The position numbers and the translations under genes were made by a program. A stretch of 64,000 nucleotides of DNA from Schlegelella_A sp036496385. Lineage in GTDB: Bacteria; Pseudomonadota; Gammaproteobacteria; Burkholderiales; Burkholderiaceae_C. Of the stretch, positions 17,333 to 25,322 are shown in pieces. The stretch is from NCBI GenBank assembly GCA_036496385.1, contig DASXLD010000127.1:16490-80489 (forward strand). Direction: 5' to 3'. Position 1 is the first letter of the stretch, and each line of letters opens with the position of its first letter. Under the pieces are notes generated by a model that made no database searches, had not been told where the DNA came from, and saw only the letters and a list, made by a program, of their open reading frames with translations.

Positions 17333-18241
17333 GTGCGCTCTCCTCGCTCCCCTGCGCGCCCACCGGTGAGCGACCTGCTGGTCGCCATGCGCGAAAGCTC
17401 GGCCTCGCTCTCGCAAGCGCAGCGGCAGGTCGCCGCGGCCATGCTCGACGACCCGGAGTTCGCCCTGCGCGCCAACGTCGATGCGCTGGCGCAGCGGGCC
17501 GGCGTGAGCCCGCCGACGATCACCCGCTTTTGCCGCGCGCTCGGCTATTCCGGCCTGCGCGAGTTCAAGCTGCGCCTGGCGCACACGCTGGCGGTCGGCA
17601 AGTCGACGCTGCACCGCGCGGTCAGGAGCGGCGACGACATGCAGGCGGTCACGCACAAGGTCCTGCAGGACGCGGTCAGCGCCCTGTCCAACCTCGAGCG
17701 CCACGTCGTTCCCGAAGACCTCGAGCGCGCCGCGACGCGCATCGCCCGGGCGCGCCGCGTCGACTGCTACGGCGTCGGCAACGTCTCGATGTTCATGGCC
17801 AGCGACGCCCAGGCACGCTTCGCTCGCCTCGGCATGAATGGCGGCGCGTACTTCGACGCGCATCTGCAGCTGATCTCGGCGGCGACGATGAGCCGGCGCG
17901 ACGTCGTCCTCGCGATCTCGTACGTCGGCCGGATGAGGAGCCTCCTGCAGGCGGTGGCGGTGGCCCGCGAGCAGGGCGCGCTGGTGGTCGCGATCACCCA
18001 GCCGCGAACGCCGCTCGCGACGATGGCCGACGTGGTGCTGCCGGTGGTGGTTCCGGTCGACCGCGCCATGCGCGTCGGCACTGAAGCCTATCTGGCGCAA
18101 CTGACCTATCTCGAGATCCTGATGGTGGGCGTCGGCCTGCGCCGCGGGCCGGCTTCCTTCAGAAAGCTCAAGCGCGTGCGCCAGGTCCTGAAGGAACGCG
18201 GCTCCGAGAGCGAGCCGCATCCGGTCATGCCCTCGGCGTGA
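17333..18241 (+). CDS. MurR/RpiR-family transcriptional regulator
   Basis: This 302-residue regulator has an N-terminal HTH_6 domain (QRQVAAAMLDDPEF, then VDALAQRAGVSPPTITRFCR and LGYSGLREFKLRL) and a C-terminal SIS sugar-phosphate-binding-type domain (VDCYGVGNVSMFM; AISYVGRMRSLLQA). RpiR proteins sense phosphorylated sugars or related metabolites and bind AT-rich palindromes. The GTG at 17333 gives the longest protein; the GTG at 17366 (M-S-D-L-L) is an equally plausible start and neither has a clear ribosome binding site. It lies between the deaminase and the deacylase and probably controls the operon through the palindrome at 10489-10505. Confidence 0.9.
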   Translation: MRSPRSPARPPVSDLLVAMRESSASLSQAQRQVAAAMLDDPEFALRANVDALAQRAGVSPPTITRFCRALGYSGLREFKLRLAHTLAVGKSTLHRAVRSGDDMQAVTHKVLQDAVSALSNLERHVVPEDLERAATRIARARRVDCYGVGNVSMFMASDAQARFARLGMNGGAYFDAHLQLISAATMSRRDVVLAISYVGRMRSLLQAVAVAREQGALVVAITQPRTPLATMADVVLPVVVPVDRAMRVGTEAYLAQLTYLEILMVGVGLRRGPASFRKLKRVRQVLKERGSESEPHPVMPSA

Positions 18242-18268
18242 CCGCGACCGAGACCAAGGAGTTGTGAG

Positions 18269-19747
18269 ATGCCATCCGGAACCGGCGCGGATTCACCCAA
18301 CTGGCTGCTGCGCGGCGGCACCGTCATCGACGGCAGCGGCGCGCCGCGCTTCGCCGCCGATGTGCGCATCGAGGGCGAGCGCATCGTCGCCGTCGGCGCG
18401 AATCTGGCGCCGAAGGGCGCCGTCGTCGTCGACGCCGGCGGCAGGATCGTCGCGCCGGGATTCATCGACGTCCATACCCACGACGACCAGATCGTCCTCT
18501 CGGCGCCGCACATGCTGCCGAAGATCAGCCAGGGCGTCACCACCGTCGTGGTCGGCAACTGCGGCATCAGCCTGGCGCCGCTGGTTCACGCCAACGTGCC
18601 GCCACCGTTGAACCTGCTGGGTGGAGCCGATAAGTACGTCTATCCGACGATGGCCGCCTACGTCGCGGCCGTCGACGCAGCGCGACCGGCAGTCAACGTC
18701 GCCGCGCTGGTCGGCCATTCGACCTTGCGGGTCGCGACCATGAACGATCCCTATCGCGCGGCGACTCCGGCCGAGCAGGAGCGGATGTGCGAGCTGCTGC
18801 GCGAGGGGCTCGCGGCCGGTGCCGCCGGCCTGAGCTCGGGCGTCTTCTATGCCACCGGCGCGGCAGCCGACATCGACGAGCTGGCGCTGCTGGCCGGCAT
18901 CACCGGCGCGGCCGGCGGTGTCTACACGACGCACATCCGTCAGGAAATGGACAAGGTCCTGGATTCGCTCGACGAGGCCTTCGCCACCGCCCGGCGCGGC
19001 AACGTGCCGCTGGTCGTCTCGCACCACAAGTGCGCCGGGCCGAGCAACTGGGGGCGCACGGCGCAAACGCTGGCCCACATCGATGCCGCGCGCCGGGACC
19101 AGGCGATCGGCCTGGACTGCTACCCGTACATCGCCGGCTCGACGGTGCTGCGCAGCGAAATGGTCGATGGCGTCATCGACATTCTCATCACCTGGTCGAC
19201 GCCGCACCCGGAAATGGCGGCGCGCACGCTCGCCGACATCGCCCACGAATGGCACTGCGGTCAGAAGGAAGCGTGCGAGCGTCTGCAGCCTGGCGGCGCT
19301 TGCTACTTCCAGATGCGCGAGGACGATGTCCAACGCGTCCTGCAGTATCCGGCGACCATGATCGGCTCCGACGGTCTGCCGCACGACCAGCACCCGCATC
19401 CGCGTCTGTGGGGAACCTTCCCACGCGTCCTCGGGCACTACAGCCGCGAGCTCGGCTTGTTCCCGCTCGAGACCGCCGTGCACAAGATGACCGGTTTGTC
19501 GGCGCACCGGTTCCGGCTCGCGGGCCGCGGCGAGATCCGTGTCGGCGCCTACGCCGACATCGTCGTGTTCGATGCGGCGACGATCAGCGATACCGCCACC
19601 TTCGAGCGACCGAAGGCGCAGGCCGTGGGCGTTGACTGCGTGATGGTGAACGGCAAAGTCGCGTATCGCTGCGGCGACGACGAACCGAGAAGAAACGGGC
19701 GGTTCCTGGCCCGGGAGCCGATGTCAGGAACGAGGACGTGCGAGTAG
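18269..19747 (+). CDS. N-acyl-D-amino-acid deacylase (D-aminoacylase family amidohydrolase)
   Basis: This 492-residue amidohydrolase has AAGGAG before its ATG. Metal-binding and catalytic motifs of D-aminoacylases are present: PGFIDVHTHDD, the NCGISLAP cysteine segment, VVSHHKCAG, and SDGLPHDQHPHPRLWGTFPR (exactly 20 residues). A small beta domain formed by both termini (GGTVIDGSG; ADIVVFDAA) is typical. The enzyme hydrolyses N-acyl-D-amino acids to D-amino acid plus carboxylate in the cytoplasm. Product D-amino acids would be substrates for the deaminase at 16003-17310. It closes the eight-gene operon and is convergent with the DUF1259 gene. Confidence 0.92.
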   Translation: MPSGTGADSPNWLLRGGTVIDGSGAPRFAADVRIEGERIVAVGANLAPKGAVVVDAGGRIVAPGFIDVHTHDDQIVLSAPHMLPKISQGVTTVVVGNCGISLAPLVHANVPPPLNLLGGADKYVYPTMAAYVAAVDAARPAVNVAALVGHSTLRVATMNDPYRAATPAEQERMCELLREGLAAGAAGLSSGVFYATGAAADIDELALLAGITGAAGGVYTTHIRQEMDKVLDSLDEAFATARRGNVPLVVSHHKCAGPSNWGRTAQTLAHIDAARRDQAIGLDCYPYIAGSTVLRSEMVDGVIDILITWSTPHPEMAARTLADIAHEWHCGQKEACERLQPGGACYFQMREDDVQRVLQYPATMIGSDGLPHDQHPHPRLWGTFPRVLGHYSRELGLFPLETAVHKMTGLSAHRFRLAGRGEIRVGAYADIVVFDAATISDTATFERPKAQAVGVDCVMVNGKVAYRCGDDEPRRNGRFLAREPMSGTRTCE

Positions 19748-19843
19748 ATCGGAACGTCGGTGCCGCGTTGGGAGCGGCGCTCCTGTTCGGCGTGAGCACG
19801 CCCCTACCTGCGCGGAGTTTTTTGCCAATTGACGAGAACCGTC

Positions 19844-20740
19844 TCACAGTTTCTGCGTGTCCAACGCTTTCTTGACAGCCCTTGCCAAGTCGACCGCCTT
19901 GCCCTTGCCCCAGTAGTGCAGGAACATGATCCGCGGCGTCTCCTGCGTCATGTGCTGGTGGATGGCAACGATGTTGATGCCGCTCGCGCGCATCGTTTTC
20001 AGGACGGTCTGCAACTCGCTCTCGAGCATCGCGAAATCGCCATCCACGACGGCCTGCTGGTCGCTGCCGGCAAACGCGGCCCACGTGTTGATGCCCATCT
20101 CGTTGCCGATCTCGACGCCGTGCATCGTCGTCTTGCGGCCGATCACGACTTTCACCATGCCGTTGCTGCTCTGCGACTTCGTCCCGAAGACCTCTTCGAT
20201 GGGCGCGGCGGAGATGCTGCTCGTGGCCTCGATATCGCCGGGAAACGCACTGGCGGGCCTGGTCTGGCCGGATCGGACCTCGGCGATCCGGTCATAGACC
20301 GCCTTGACGCCACGGGCCAGCCGTGCCGTGTCGCCCACGCCGCCGATGTGCATGAAGTAGATCTTGGGCTGGTCGAAGAAGAAGTGGTTGTGCAGAGCAG
20401 TGACTTCCAGCCCGGCATCGAGTGCCGCGCTCATCGCCGGGTTCACCTCATCCTCCAGCAGGACGGTGTCGCCCATCACCATCGTTCCGGCCGCCGTCGG
20501 CATGAACGCCGCGTACGACGTGATCCCCATGAAGGGCGGCAACGTCCAGCGGTCGACGCTGGGCTTGATGTCGGTGCGGGGCTTGCTGACCTTGAAGACG
20601 TTCTCGGCCTTGTTCATCGTCCCGGTGATGCCGGTGATCGACTCGATCGCTGCGGTGTCGAGGGGTAGATCAGCGGCCCGAGCGGCCGGGATGATCACGG
20701 AGGCGAACAACGCCAATGCGATAGAGGATGAGCGGAACAT
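19844..20740 (-). CDS. DUF1259 (LppY/LpqO-like) secreted protein
   Basis: This 298-residue protein has an N-terminal signal peptide ending in ARAAD and an internal duplication. The halves share the pattern (V/I)(T/V)A(L/I)H(N/Q)H followed by a (I/F)(M/Y)F(M/L)H segment, then an LAR-(G/A)VK helix. That is the hallmark of the DUF1259, or LppY/LpqO, family, whose function is unknown; the paired histidines suggest metal or ligand binding. AAGGA lies before the ATG. It is the last gene of a minus-strand run that begins with chrB. Whether it belongs functionally to the chromate locus is unproven. Confidence 0.8.
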   Translation of the reverse strand: MFRSSSIALALFASVIIPAARAADLPLDTAAIESITGITGTMNKAENVFKVSKPRTDIKPSVDRWTLPPFMGITSYAAFMPTAAGTMVMGDTVLLEDEVNPAMSAALDAGLEVTALHNHFFFDQPKIYFMHIGGVGDTARLARGVKAVYDRIAEVRSGQTRPASAFPGDIEATSSISAAPIEEVFGTKSQSSNGMVKVVIGRKTTMHGVEIGNEMGINTWAAFAGSDQQAVVDGDFAMLESELQTVLKTMRASGINIVAIHQHMTQETPRIMFLHYWGKGKAVDLARAVKKALDTQKL

Positions 20741-20847
20741 GGGAAGTCCTTGGAGGGTTGAAAAGAAGCGCCTTGCGGCCCGGTCCCTGCTTCCGCGTGA
20801 TGCTCTTGTTGACGCGACGATTCAGGAACGATCGTCGGCGAGGGTGC

Positions 20848-21465
20848 TCACGGACGAGCCGCCTGATAGGCGAACTCGCTGAAGGCCGTCACGCTGTCGG
20901 CCTTGGTCCACACGCCGACGCTGCCGGCGCCGGTGATGTGATCGTCGCTGAAATCGATGTAGCGTCTGCCGTCGAGCGAGACGGCGATCTTCGTGCCGGC
21001 GAACTCGACCCGCAGCGTGTGCCACTGGCCCGCCGGCACCGGCGCGTCGACGTACTTGAGGGTCTTGCGGATACCGCGCGCCGTGTAGTAGAGCGACACG
21101 TTGTTCTCGAGCGCGTTGGCGCGAGCGACGTAGTAGTTGTCGCCGTCCTTCCAGCGCCAGACGACGCCGCCGGCCTGGTCTTCCCTGCCGGAGAGCGGCT
21201 TGAACCTCGCCTCGACCCACCCGTCGGTCAGCGTCGTAGTGCTTCTGACGCACCACGGAAAGGTCGCTGATCCGGACTGGCGCAGCACCTTGCCGCCTGG
21301 CGCGCCCGGGTCGGTCTCGACCGTCCACTTGGAAGTGCCCCGGCCGGTGGCGCCGCATTTCCAGCCCGTCGGCGGCTGGCCGACGGCATCCGCATCGAAG
21401 CTGATCGTTTCAGCCATGGCGCTTGCCGACAGGCACCAGAGCGCAACACACAGGGCAAGTCGCAT
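20848..21465 (-). CDS. Secreted concanavalin A-like domain protein (DUF1080-like)
   Basis: This 205-residue protein has a signal peptide cleaved after SAMA and a mature part resembling a jelly-roll lectin/glucanase domain of the DUF1080 or 3-keto-disaccharide-hydrolase type. Diagnostic stretches are GWVEARFKPLSG, GGVVWRWKDGDNYYVARANA (exactly 20 residues) and WHTLRVEFAGTKIAVSLDG. No catalytic residues can be assigned, and it may simply bind carbohydrate. It ends 107 bp before the DUF1259 gene and starts 18 bp after the dismutase-rhodanese stop, so it probably shares their transcript. Confidence 0.72.
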   Translation of the reverse strand: MRLALCVALWCLSASAMAETISFDADAVGQPPTGWKCGATGRGTSKWTVETDPGAPGGKVLRQSGSATFPWCVRSTTTLTDGWVEARFKPLSGREDQAGGVVWRWKDGDNYYVARANALENNVSLYYTARGIRKTLKYVDAPVPAGQWHTLRVEFAGTKIAVSLDGRRYIDFSDDHITGAGSVGVWTKADSVTAFSEFAYQAARP

Positions 21466-21483
21466 CGCGGTCTCCTCGTGCGT

Positions 21484-22398
21484 TCACGACGCGGTCCCCT
21501 TCGGATCGACCGGCCGGCCGGCCGCTTGCCAGCCGTCGATTCCGCCGCGCAAAAAGCGCGCCTTGAGCCCCTGGCCACGCAAGCGCAACGCCGTCGCTCG
21601 CCCGACCTCATGGCCATAGACGCAATAGACCACGATCTCCTTGTCGGCCGGCAAGTCGCGCGCCCAGGCATCGAGCGCTGCCGGGTCACGCCACTTCGCA
21701 CCGGGGATGAGGGTCTCGGCTTTGTCGAACATGCCGGCGCGCCGGACGTCGAGCACTTCGGCCCCGGCCAAGTCGTCCTGGCTCGCCGCGAATAGCTCGC
21801 TGGCGCCGTGGACAGCAGCCTGATAGCGCTCATAGACCTGCGCCCAGTCGATGTTGGCCATGAAGGCATCGACGTATGCGGCCGCCGCCGCGCCGTAGTC
21901 CAGGTGATATGCGTGCTCGTACATGTCGAGCGCCAGGATCGCAATGCCGCCGGCCACAGCGTCGGTGTGATCGGCGGCCCATTGATTGACCAGGCTCCCG
22001 TCGCGCGGAAGGAAGGTCAGCAACACCCAGCCCGAGCCTCCCCCGAGCGCCTTGCCCATGGCGACGAACTCGGCGCGCCACCGATCGACGCTGCCGAAGT
22101 TGGCCTCCAGCGCCAAGGCCATGGCCGGCACCATGGTCTTGCGATCGCCGCCGAGGGAGTCGAAGTACAGCTCGTGCAGCAGCATCGAGTTCGTGGCGAT
22201 CAGCTCCTCGCGCTTGAGGCCGTTGAGCTGGAACCCCGGTGCGCTGGCGAAGTCGAGCGCTCGAAGTTGGCCGCGGATCGCGTTGAGGCGCTTGACTGCG
22301 CCGCCGTAGTTGTTCGCGTGGTGACTGGCGAGCAGGCGTTCGGAGAGTCCCTTGAGCGCCGCCGACGAAAAGGCGAGAGGGCGTGGCGTGAAGTCCAT
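21484..22398 (-). CDS. Fe/Mn superoxide dismutase-rhodanese fusion (ChrC + ChrE type)
   Basis: This 304-residue protein joins two domains. Residues 1-196 are an Fe/Mn superoxide dismutase with all four metal ligands visible: His26 (SHHANNYGG), His75 (MLLHELYF), Asp158 and His162 (LDMYEHAYHLDYG). Residues 205-304 are a rhodanese domain with active Cys259 in VVYCVYGHEVG and a C-terminal FLRGGIDGW. In the chromate-resistance cluster of Cupriavidus metallidurans, ChrC is a dismutase-type protein and ChrE a separate rhodanese-type protein, so this gene looks like their fusion. It sits downstream of chrB and a probable chrA remnant. A role against chromate-generated oxidative stress is inferred. 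Confidence 0.87.
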   Translation of the reverse strand: MDFTPRPLAFSSAALKGLSERLLASHHANNYGGAVKRLNAIRGQLRALDFASAPGFQLNGLKREELIATNSMLLHELYFDSLGGDRKTMVPAMALALEANFGSVDRWRAEFVAMGKALGGGSGWVLLTFLPRDGSLVNQWAADHTDAVAGGIAILALDMYEHAYHLDYGAAAAAYVDAFMANIDWAQVYERYQAAVHGASELFAASQDDLAGAEVLDVRRAGMFDKAETLIPGAKWRDPAALDAWARDLPADKEIVVYCVYGHEVGRATALRLRGQGLKARFLRGGIDGWQAAGRPVDPKGTAS

Positions 22399-22417
22399 GG
22401 TGAATCCTTCCGGTGGT

Positions 22418-22522
22418 TCAGGCGTGCGTCATCAGCGGATGAAGCATGTAGCGCACGAGCTGCCAGAGCGAGTAGGACGGCGCCTTCGGGGCCGCATCCG
22501 GCTCGCGCGAAACCGGGGTCAT
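22418..22522 (-). pseudogene. 34-codon remnant resembling the chromate transporter ChrA N-terminus
   Basis: A 34-codon frame starts at ATG 22522, overlapping the chrB stop as ATGA, exactly where chrA starts in chrBA operons. It reads MTPVSREPDAAPKAPSYSL then WQLVRYML, and ends HPLMTHA with a TGA at 22418. As I recall long ChrA proteins, SYSLWQLVRYML is their opening, normally followed by a glycine-rich GFGGP stretch that is absent here. The simplest reading is an internal deletion that removed the transporter body. A genuine 34-residue coupled peptide is the alternative. Confidence 0.6.
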
Positions 22523-23508
22523 CGGGCGTTGCCTTTCGCTGCGCTGCGCTGCGCCTCGCGCTCAAAGTGGGCGTAGAGCGAATCGAGCACGTTGCTCATC
22601 TCGGCGAGGAGATCGTCGTCGTCGGTGATCCGCTCGCGGGCTCCGGCCATGACCGCGTCGAAGCCGGTCGCCTCGGAAACCGGCTCGCCGCCGACGTCGA
22701 GGGCGTGAACGATCGTGCCGAGGCGGGCGAGGGCGGCATCGCCGTCGAGGCCGAAGCTCGCCAACAGCGTTTCGAAGGTGACTCGATCGCCGACGTGGGT
22801 GAAGGTCGCGCCGTCGAAATCGAAGCCGAGTGCGCTCTTGGGACAATCGGAGGGCTTGGCGAGCCAGCGGAACTTGGCGTCGGGGTCGATGAAGCGGCGG
22901 ATCAGCCAGGCGCTCGCCACCCGGTCGACCCAGAGACGGCGCCGCGTCGCCCAGGTCCGTCCGCGGTACTTGCCGGCATCGAGCCTCGGGACCTGCCCGG
23001 CGATCTTGTGCGGCTCGTGGGGTGACAGGACGGCGTCGATGCGCTTGCTGAAGTCGATCCATGCGGCTTCCGCCTCGACGCTCGCCTCCGAAGGGAAGAA
23101 GTCGCTTGATCGCAGCGCCTCGAACTCCTTCTCCAGGCGTCGCTTCAGCCGCGTGAGCTCGGTCATCGACAGGGATCGAAGGCCACGGTTCTCGCTTTTC
23201 CAGCTCTTGCGCAGCTCGGCGTACTGCTCCGAGCGGTCGAACAGCTGTCGGTAGGCGATGTCGTCGTCGGGCGTGTCGGGGGCGACCGTCATGAGCCACC
23301 CGCTTCCGCCCTCGCGCATGCATTCGTCGCCGAGCTCGCGCAGCGCTTCGGCGCGCCCTGGGCCGGAAGGCAGCAGGTAGGCGCCGTCACGGAGAGCGAC
23401 GCAACCGAGGGCTTTGAGGGCGCGCCAGATGCGCATGCGCCCGGTCGCGCTTGATGTGGGCAGCGAGATGACGAGAAGCAGCCAGCTCGTCGCGGATCCA
23501 GCAGTCAT
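22519..23508 (-). CDS. chrB: ChrB-type chromate-responsive regulator / chromate resistance protein
   Basis: The 329-residue product matches ChrB-type chromate resistance proteins. The N-terminal part reads WLLLVISLPTSSATGRMRIW with ALRDGAYLLPSG after it, resembling the PaaX-like regulator portion. The C-terminal chromate-resistance domain contains RRRLWVDRVASAWLIRRFID and DPDAKFRWLA. ChrB senses chromate and represses chr promoters in characterised operons. The ATG at 23508 lies inside an inverted repeat, in line with autoregulation. A longer frame upstream is an artefact of the divergent region. The next gene should be the transporter chrA, but only a short remnant is present. Confidence 0.87.
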   Translation of the reverse strand: MTAGSATSWLLLVISLPTSSATGRMRIWRALKALGCVALRDGAYLLPSGPGRAEALRELGDECMREGGSGWLMTVAPDTPDDDIAYRQLFDRSEQYAELRKSWKSENRGLRSLSMTELTRLKRRLEKEFEALRSSDFFPSEASVEAEAAWIDFSKRIDAVLSPHEPHKIAGQVPRLDAGKYRGRTWATRRRLWVDRVASAWLIRRFIDPDAKFRWLAKPSDCPKSALGFDFDGATFTHVGDRVTFETLLASFGLDGDAALARLGTIVHALDVGGEPVSEATGFDAVMAGARERITDDDDLLAEMSNVLDSLYAHFEREAQRSAAKGNAR

Positions 23509-23538
23509 GTACGACATCATACATTGATGTAGAGTACA
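23508..23538. promoter_or_regulatory. Imperfect inverted repeat in the chrB divergent promoter
   Basis: TGTACGACATCA (23508-23519) and TGATGTAGAGTACA (23525-23538) form an inverted repeat with two extra bases in one arm. It overlaps the chrB start codon. On the minus strand a TATGAT at 23516-23521 ends about 7 nt before the ATG and no ribosome binding site is visible, so chrB could be leaderless. The likely binder is ChrB itself. Confidence 0.5.
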
Positions 23539-23587
23539 AGACATGAAAGGTGGAGACATCCCAGCGCAACGATCAAATGAGGAGGTG

Positions 23588-24667
23588 ATGACTACTCGTC
23601 CAGTGCAGATCGCCATCGTCTATCCGGGCGACAGCGAGGTCCGTCGCCTGGCGACGCGCGAGAACAACCGCTTCGCCGCCGTTTTCGCCGCCTTTGCGGC
23701 ACGCGGCGTGGACGCGCACCCGGCGGTCTACAACCTGGCGCAGGCGAACGAGCTGCGCGACCAGTTGCTGGGGCTCGACGGAGCGCTGGTCTGGGTGAAT
23801 CCGATCGACGCCGGGCATTCGCGCGCTCCGCTCGACGCCGTGCTCCGCGAGGTCGCGGATGCCGGCGTGTTCGTCAGCACGCATCCCGATGTCATCATGA
23901 AGCTGGGCACGAAGGACGTGCTCTTCGACACACGCGAGATGGGTTGGGGCAGCGACGTCCGTCGACTCGACACCCTGGAGCAACTGCGAGCCGAGCTCGG
24001 CGACCGGCTCGCCGGAGGCGCGATTCGGGTCCTGAAGCAATGGCGCGGTCACAGCGGCATCGGCGTCTGGCGTGTCCAGCGCACGCCTGGCGAAGCGGCC
24101 TTCGGGACCCGAAGTCGCGTCCTCGCCAAGCACGCCCCGCGCGACAGCGCCGAAGTCATGGTGAGCTTCAACGAGTTCGTCGCCCTCATGGCGCCGTATT
24201 TCGATGAGGGCGGCCACATGGTCGACCAGGCATGGCAGCCGCGATTGAGCGAAGGCATGGTCCGTTGCTACCTCGTGCAGGACCGCGTGGCGGGCTTCGG
24301 GTTGCAAGCGGTGAACGCGCTTCATCCCCCTCTGGCCGGAGACGGGTCGGGAGAGGCGCCGACGCCGAGCCAGCGTCTCTACCACCCGCCCGATCTTGCG
24401 CATCTGCAAGGCTTGAAGCAGCGTTTGGAGACCGAATGGGTGCCGGAGCTGGAACGCACGCTCGGCATCCGCCGCGAGCAACTGCCGCTGCTGTGGGACT
24501 GCGATTTCCTGCACGGCGAGCCGGCGGGCGAGGCCGACGAGCGCTACGTGCTGTGCGAGATCAATGTCAGCAGCGTCGCGCCGTTTCCGGATTCAGCCAT
24601 CGAGCCACTGGTCACCGCAGCGTTGAACTGCGTCGAAGCGGAACGGCGGCGACGTCCGATTCGGTGA
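23588..24667 (+). CDS. Cj0069-type ATP-grasp-like protein
   Basis: This 359-residue cytoplasmic protein starts at an ATG directly behind GAGGAGG. It opens with PVQIAIVYPGDSEVRRLATR, then ENNRFAAVFAAFAARGV. A middle segment reads GTKDVLFDTREMGWGSDVRR, and RVLKQWRGHSGIGVW resembles the glycine-rich ATP loop of ATP-grasp ligases. The C-terminal LLWDCDFLHGE and LCEINVSSVAPFP look like the metal-binding Asp/Glu/Asn set (D-x-L...E-I-N) of that fold. I recall related proteins being called the Cj0069 family. Substrate and reaction are unknown. It is divergent from chrB with 79 bp between starts. Confidence 0.72.
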   Translation: MTTRPVQIAIVYPGDSEVRRLATRENNRFAAVFAAFAARGVDAHPAVYNLAQANELRDQLLGLDGALVWVNPIDAGHSRAPLDAVLREVADAGVFVSTHPDVIMKLGTKDVLFDTREMGWGSDVRRLDTLEQLRAELGDRLAGGAIRVLKQWRGHSGIGVWRVQRTPGEAAFGTRSRVLAKHAPRDSAEVMVSFNEFVALMAPYFDEGGHMVDQAWQPRLSEGMVRCYLVQDRVAGFGLQAVNALHPPLAGDGSGEAPTPSQRLYHPPDLAHLQGLKQRLETEWVPELERTLGIRREQLPLLWDCDFLHGEPAGEADERYVLCEINVSSVAPFPDSAIEPLVTAALNCVEAERRRRPIR

Positions 24668-24832
24668 GGACGGGGCCGCCGGCGGCTCGCCATCGACCCG
24701 AATGAACGGCGCGGACGCGGTGCGACACTCCGCGGACCCGAGCCCCGCGTTCCTGGGATTGGAGTTCTCGAGACGACGTCGTTCAATCTCGAGGTCCATC
24801 CTGCACGGCCTGCAGTGCCGCGACTGCTTGCG

Positions 24833-25027
24833 ATGCGAGCCTCGTTCGTCATGTCTCTGCTCGTGTTCGTCGTCCCGGTTTCTGCCGCGGCGGCGCGGGC
24901 GACGGCGAGCGCGAACGTGGTCGTGCCCGTCGATGTCGCCCTGGCGAGATCGAGCGCGGCGCCTGCGGTCTCGGTCTCGATCGAGCGTGATGGGACCTAC
25001 GCGCACGTCACCGTCGCGTTCAACTGA
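24833..25027 (+). CDS. Possible small secreted protein
   Basis: A 64-residue frame starting MRASFVMSLLVFVVPVSAAA has a credible signal peptide. The short mature part ends VSVSIERDGTYAHVTVAFN and could form a couple of beta strands. No family is recognised and no strong ribosome binding site is seen. The flanking stretches (24668-24832 and 25028-25322) hold nothing else that I can support. Confidence 0.35.
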   Translation: MRASFVMSLLVFVVPVSAAAARATASANVVVPVDVALARSSAAPAVSVSIERDGTYAHVTVAFN

Positions 25028-25322
25028 ACTCTGAGGACGTAGAAGCTGCTTCAGCGCATCCCGCCCGTTCAGAAAGTCGCCGACGCGGCAACCGCGCGGC
25101 AGTAGCAACTGGTTGCAAGGCTGGCGCTTTGCGACGCGGCAATCCCTCGATTTCGTCACAAGCGAACAAGTCTCGCGCCCGCGAAGCATCAGGGCTGCCG
25201 CCGCAGGGTGGCATGGAAGATGCGCATGACGGTGCAAAGCCTCGGAGGCTGCGGAGGTGACGATGCTCTCCTCGATATGGTCCGTCGCGCGCAGCGCGCG
25301 CCCACAGGTGTTCTGACCGGCC

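Noticed and set aside
19770..19822. Possible terminator after the D-aminoacylase gene
   Set aside because: Short stems (GGGAGC/GCTCCT and GGCGTG/CACGCC) are present and a T-run occurs at 19817-19822, but no stem directly precedes the T-run.
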